A stretch of 64,000 bases of DNA, from assembly GCF_000237325.1 (NCBI RefSeq), contig NC_017542.1:1681501-1745500 (forward strand). The letters run 5' to 3'. Shown here in pieces: positions 62,153 to 64,000 of this stretch. Numbering within the stretch: position 1 is the stretch's first letter; each line of letters opens with the position of its first letter. A program made the position numbers and the translations under genes. The notes below the pieces were generated by a model. It ran no database searches. It saw only the letters and a program-made list of their open reading frames with translations, and was not told the origin of the DNA. Source of the stretch: Paenibacillus polymyxa M1 (GTDB lineage: Bacteria > Bacillota > Bacilli > Paenibacillales > Paenibacillaceae).

Positions 62153-63282
62153 TTGGGGTTCTTTTTGCAGTACTCATTTTCCATGCATAAACCTTGTACC
62201 CATTTGAATACCAAGTAGATAGGGGAGCGTCTTTTCGATCTGTTGTATGCTGAGTCAAAAAGAAATGACCATTCGTAAACTCAGTTATAATAGCTGTATG
62301 ATCAATGTCACCATCATTATTAAAGTCAGCATTTACTGGGTCTCCCATTGACATATCGTTTGTACTAGATGCTAATTTAGCTCTATACTTCCAGTGATTA
62401 TAGAAGTTATGTGCCCCTCCCCAGCTATGGGTTGGTTTAAAGAGGTGGCCATTTCTAAAGTACCAAGCATCATCACCAGTTAAATATAAACCATCCCATT
62501 CCAGCATACCACCAGCATATAATGCCTGTGAAACAAAGTTGGTGCAGTCATTCCAACATGCTCTACTTACAGAACAACCAAAATAATCGGCGTAGTACTC
62601 AGAGTAAGTTGGATTACGGTCATCCCACCATTTGTAAGCATATTCTCTTGCATCAACTGAACTGTATCCATTTGCATATCTTAACGGTTTTATGTCTGCC
62701 TTTTCTTGATAAACTGAGGCTTCAACAGTCGAAGGAGTCTCAACTGTTGAAGGATCTGACAAGGATACTGGTACAAGTTCCAACAGTTCCGCTAAGCCAT
62801 CCTCATTAATGGATTTTGTATATAATTTTGATTTAAGGTTATTAATAATCTTGTTTTTCTCAGCGTTTTCGTATAAATCCACAAATTTAACTAACTTCAC
62901 AAGTTCTTGTCTGTCAGGCTCTGAAAAGTCATCAAGTGATGACCCTAATGACTTTATAAATTTTTGATATTCAATGTTGTCGAGATCTTGATTGATTTTA
63001 ATATTTTTTTCTACAATATACTTTTCTACAATATCAAAAGCTTTAGCATATTGTTTTAAGGCTTCGTCTTTTGTGACATTTGTTTCTTTAAGGGTATTGA
63101 TTTTTAGCGTAGTTTTTCCCTGCACAATGTTATCTACCAATGTAGAAAAGGACGAATTTGGTTTAGCTTTTGACGTCAATTCCTTTTCTCCGTCTGCTGA
63201 TGCAGGCGATGCTAAGAATGAGGTGGTTAAAAAAAGAAATAACAAGTAACGGACTAGTAATTTTTCTTATGATTTTTAACAT
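62145..63282 (-). CDS. Secreted amidase-domain protein (Amidase_6), signal peptide split by frameshift
   Basis: About 366 residues in the main frame. The C-terminal half is an amidase-like domain: AREYAYKWWDDRNPTYSEYY, DCTNFVSQALYAGGMLEWDG (Cys as possible nucleophile) and DIDHTAIITEFTNGHFFLTQ (His). The main frame has no good start: it opens at TTG at 63245 inside a hydrophobic stretch. The ATG at 63282 gives MLKIIRKITSPLLVISFF, the missing basic start of the signal peptide, in another frame. A one-base difference in the A7 run at 63229-63235 separates the two. The CDS given spans both. Confidence 0.7.
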
Positions 63283-63643
63283 AATTGCACCAATTTGTAA
63301 TATTTATAATCAAAGACTAGCACACATCCTAAAGTACTTGAACATGCCATTCGAATCAAAAGTCGATGTCGTTTTTTGTCTTTTTGGGGCTATTTGTTTA
63401 TTTTTTTATAATCCGCTATTTCTTAAATAAAGATGAGATTGATGAAATCTACAAAAGAGTAGGTACTTTTATTTAAAGTAGGTTAAACTAGCTATCGTTG
63501 AAATAGATTAATGAAAAATTAAGAGGGGATGAGGTTTAGTCAGATATTTTTTGCAATGTCCAACTTGTTTAAGGTATTTGAGTCTGATTTAATAAGGAGA
63601 GTATATATAGTCAATATAACCCATGTAAAACACCAATTTTACC

Positions 63644-63683
63644 ATCCAGTTGCCCCTATATTGACGGTGACTGGATTTTTTTA
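63644..63683 (+). terminator. Hairpin with T-run
   Basis: ATCCAGT and ACTGGAT close a 19-nt loop and are followed by T7. It points rightward, but no convincing rightward gene precedes it, so it may serve an unrecognised short transcript. Confidence 0.65.
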
Positions 63684-63777
63684 TTCAATTCTCAATATGC
63701 ACTTTTTTTGTGCAGATTGATAGATACCTTGATATTGAGAATCTTCTACGAAAAATTCGGGGAACCTTATTGATGTC

Positions 63778-63856
63778 CTAAACTTAACTTAGGGCGGATT
63801 GTTGCCATTACTAATACTTAAACAATTTCAGTATTAGGCTACTAAGTTAAGCTTAG
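63778..63856. repeat. Nested palindrome, 79 bp
   Basis: Outer arms CTAAACTTAACTTAG (63778-63792) and CTAAGTTAAGCTTAG (63842-63856) are inverted repeats with one mismatch. Inner arms CTAATACT (63811-63818) and AGTATTAG (63830-63837) are a perfect inverted repeat. It can form a two-tier hairpin or bind symmetric proteins. Confidence 0.7.
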
Positions 63857-63914
63857 TACGTTTAAATGGTGGGATTTCCTACATTTCTGTGTGTGTGAAT
63901 ATCAAACGAAATGG

Positions 63915-63987
63915 GTGTCATCAAGTGTAACCCTAAGAGAATATCAAATTGTAATGTCGTCACTATTCCGTGTCACCAAGTGACACG
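63915..63987. repeat. Repeated dyad motif near right edge
   Basis: GTGTCATCAAGTGTAAC at 63915-63931 and GTGTCACCAAGTGACAC at 63970-63986 are two copies of one motif 55 bases apart. The second is a perfect palindrome (CGTGTCAC-CAA-GTGACACG). They look like paired binding sites for a dimeric regulator or a replication or recombination protein whose gene may lie beyond the window. Confidence 0.6.
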
Positions 63988-64000
63988 ATTCCTACTCCGC

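Larger units (their letters stand above)
63283..64000. other. Right-end region, no convincing gene
   Basis: 718 AT-rich bases. A rightward ORF ending 63430 (membrane-like, KVDVVFCLFGAICLFF) has no ribosome binding site and overlaps the amidase start. A terminator lies at 63644-63683, a nested palindrome at 63778-63856 and a repeated dyad motif at 63915-63987. The rest shows no structure I can name. Confidence 0.4.

Noticed and set aside
63170..63430. 86-codon rightward ORF ending in a membrane-like segment
   Set aside because: Most of it is antisense to the amidase signal peptide, and the part beyond lacks a ribosome binding site.
63529..63720. 63-codon rightward ORF near the right end
   Set aside because: It reads straight through a hairpin with T7 at 63644-63683, so it is unlikely to be translated as one protein.
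1..64000. CRISPR array, rRNA or tRNA genes
   Set aside because: No regularly spaced short repeats and no recognisable rRNA or tRNA sequence were seen on either strand.

Overview
The window looks like chromosome of a Paenibacillus, most likely the P. polymyxa group. The basis is Bacillota-type ribosome binding sites throughout (AGGAGG, frequent GTG and TTG starts), sporulation genes (spoVR, yhbH), an S-layer-anchored glycosidase, an Sfp-type phosphopantetheinyl transferase, a class I lantibiotic cluster with nisin/gallidermin-like precursors, and two peptide-receptor genes each followed by a small pre-propeptide gene, as described for the AloR-Alo systems of P. polymyxa. No rRNA, tRNA, CRISPR array, transposase or integrase was seen.

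Layout. 1-4974: two OmpR-type two-component systems (the first cut by the left edge), a short AroM-like remnant and a beta-propeller lipoprotein. 5042-7647: spoVR and yhbH on the minus strand. 7811-21581: the lantibiotic locus. It runs from a two-component system through three immunity-transporter genes (LanF, LanE, LanG), precursor LanA1, a reverse-strand LanC, precursor LanA2, a second LanC, an atypical response regulator, LanB and LanT. Fragments of a lanC and of the lanG 3' end lie beside the precursors, which indicates a tandem duplication of a lanC-lanA unit. 21582-34383: housekeeping and accessory genes (AzlCD, MFS, XRE-cupin, thioesterase, GH43, PPTase, amidohydrolase, SLH-GH18, DegV, DUF423). 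34822-42267: an ANT(4')-like nucleotidyltransferase, an ECF sigma/anti-sigma pair, a divergent IF-3 paralogue and a Fur-boxed iron-siderophore uptake operon. 42407-45724: an ArsR/MFS pair and small enzymes.

45903-49201: two tandem HTH-TPR receptors (RRNPP type), each followed by a small peptide gene. The first peptide gene is intact; the second has an in-frame TGA before its conserved tail. 49253-64000 is AT-rich and looks like an island of secreted-toxin and immunity debris. It holds a WXG100-type toxin with an HEVVGH motif, its putative immunity gene, two orphan toxin-like C-terminal tails, DUF1871-like and DUF3139 genes, a duplicated 140 bp repeat, a SecA2, a membrane-anchored Mrr-like nuclease, KptA, and two genes broken at homopolymers. 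The right edge has a nested palindrome and a repeated dyad motif.

How the genes fit together. In the lantibiotic locus, LanB dehydrates and LanC proteins cyclise the two precursors, LanT exports them, LanFEG protects the producer, and two regulators flank the set. No leader protease (LanP) is encoded in the window, so leader removal probably uses a protease encoded elsewhere. All family assignments come from reading sequence motifs; no database search was run.
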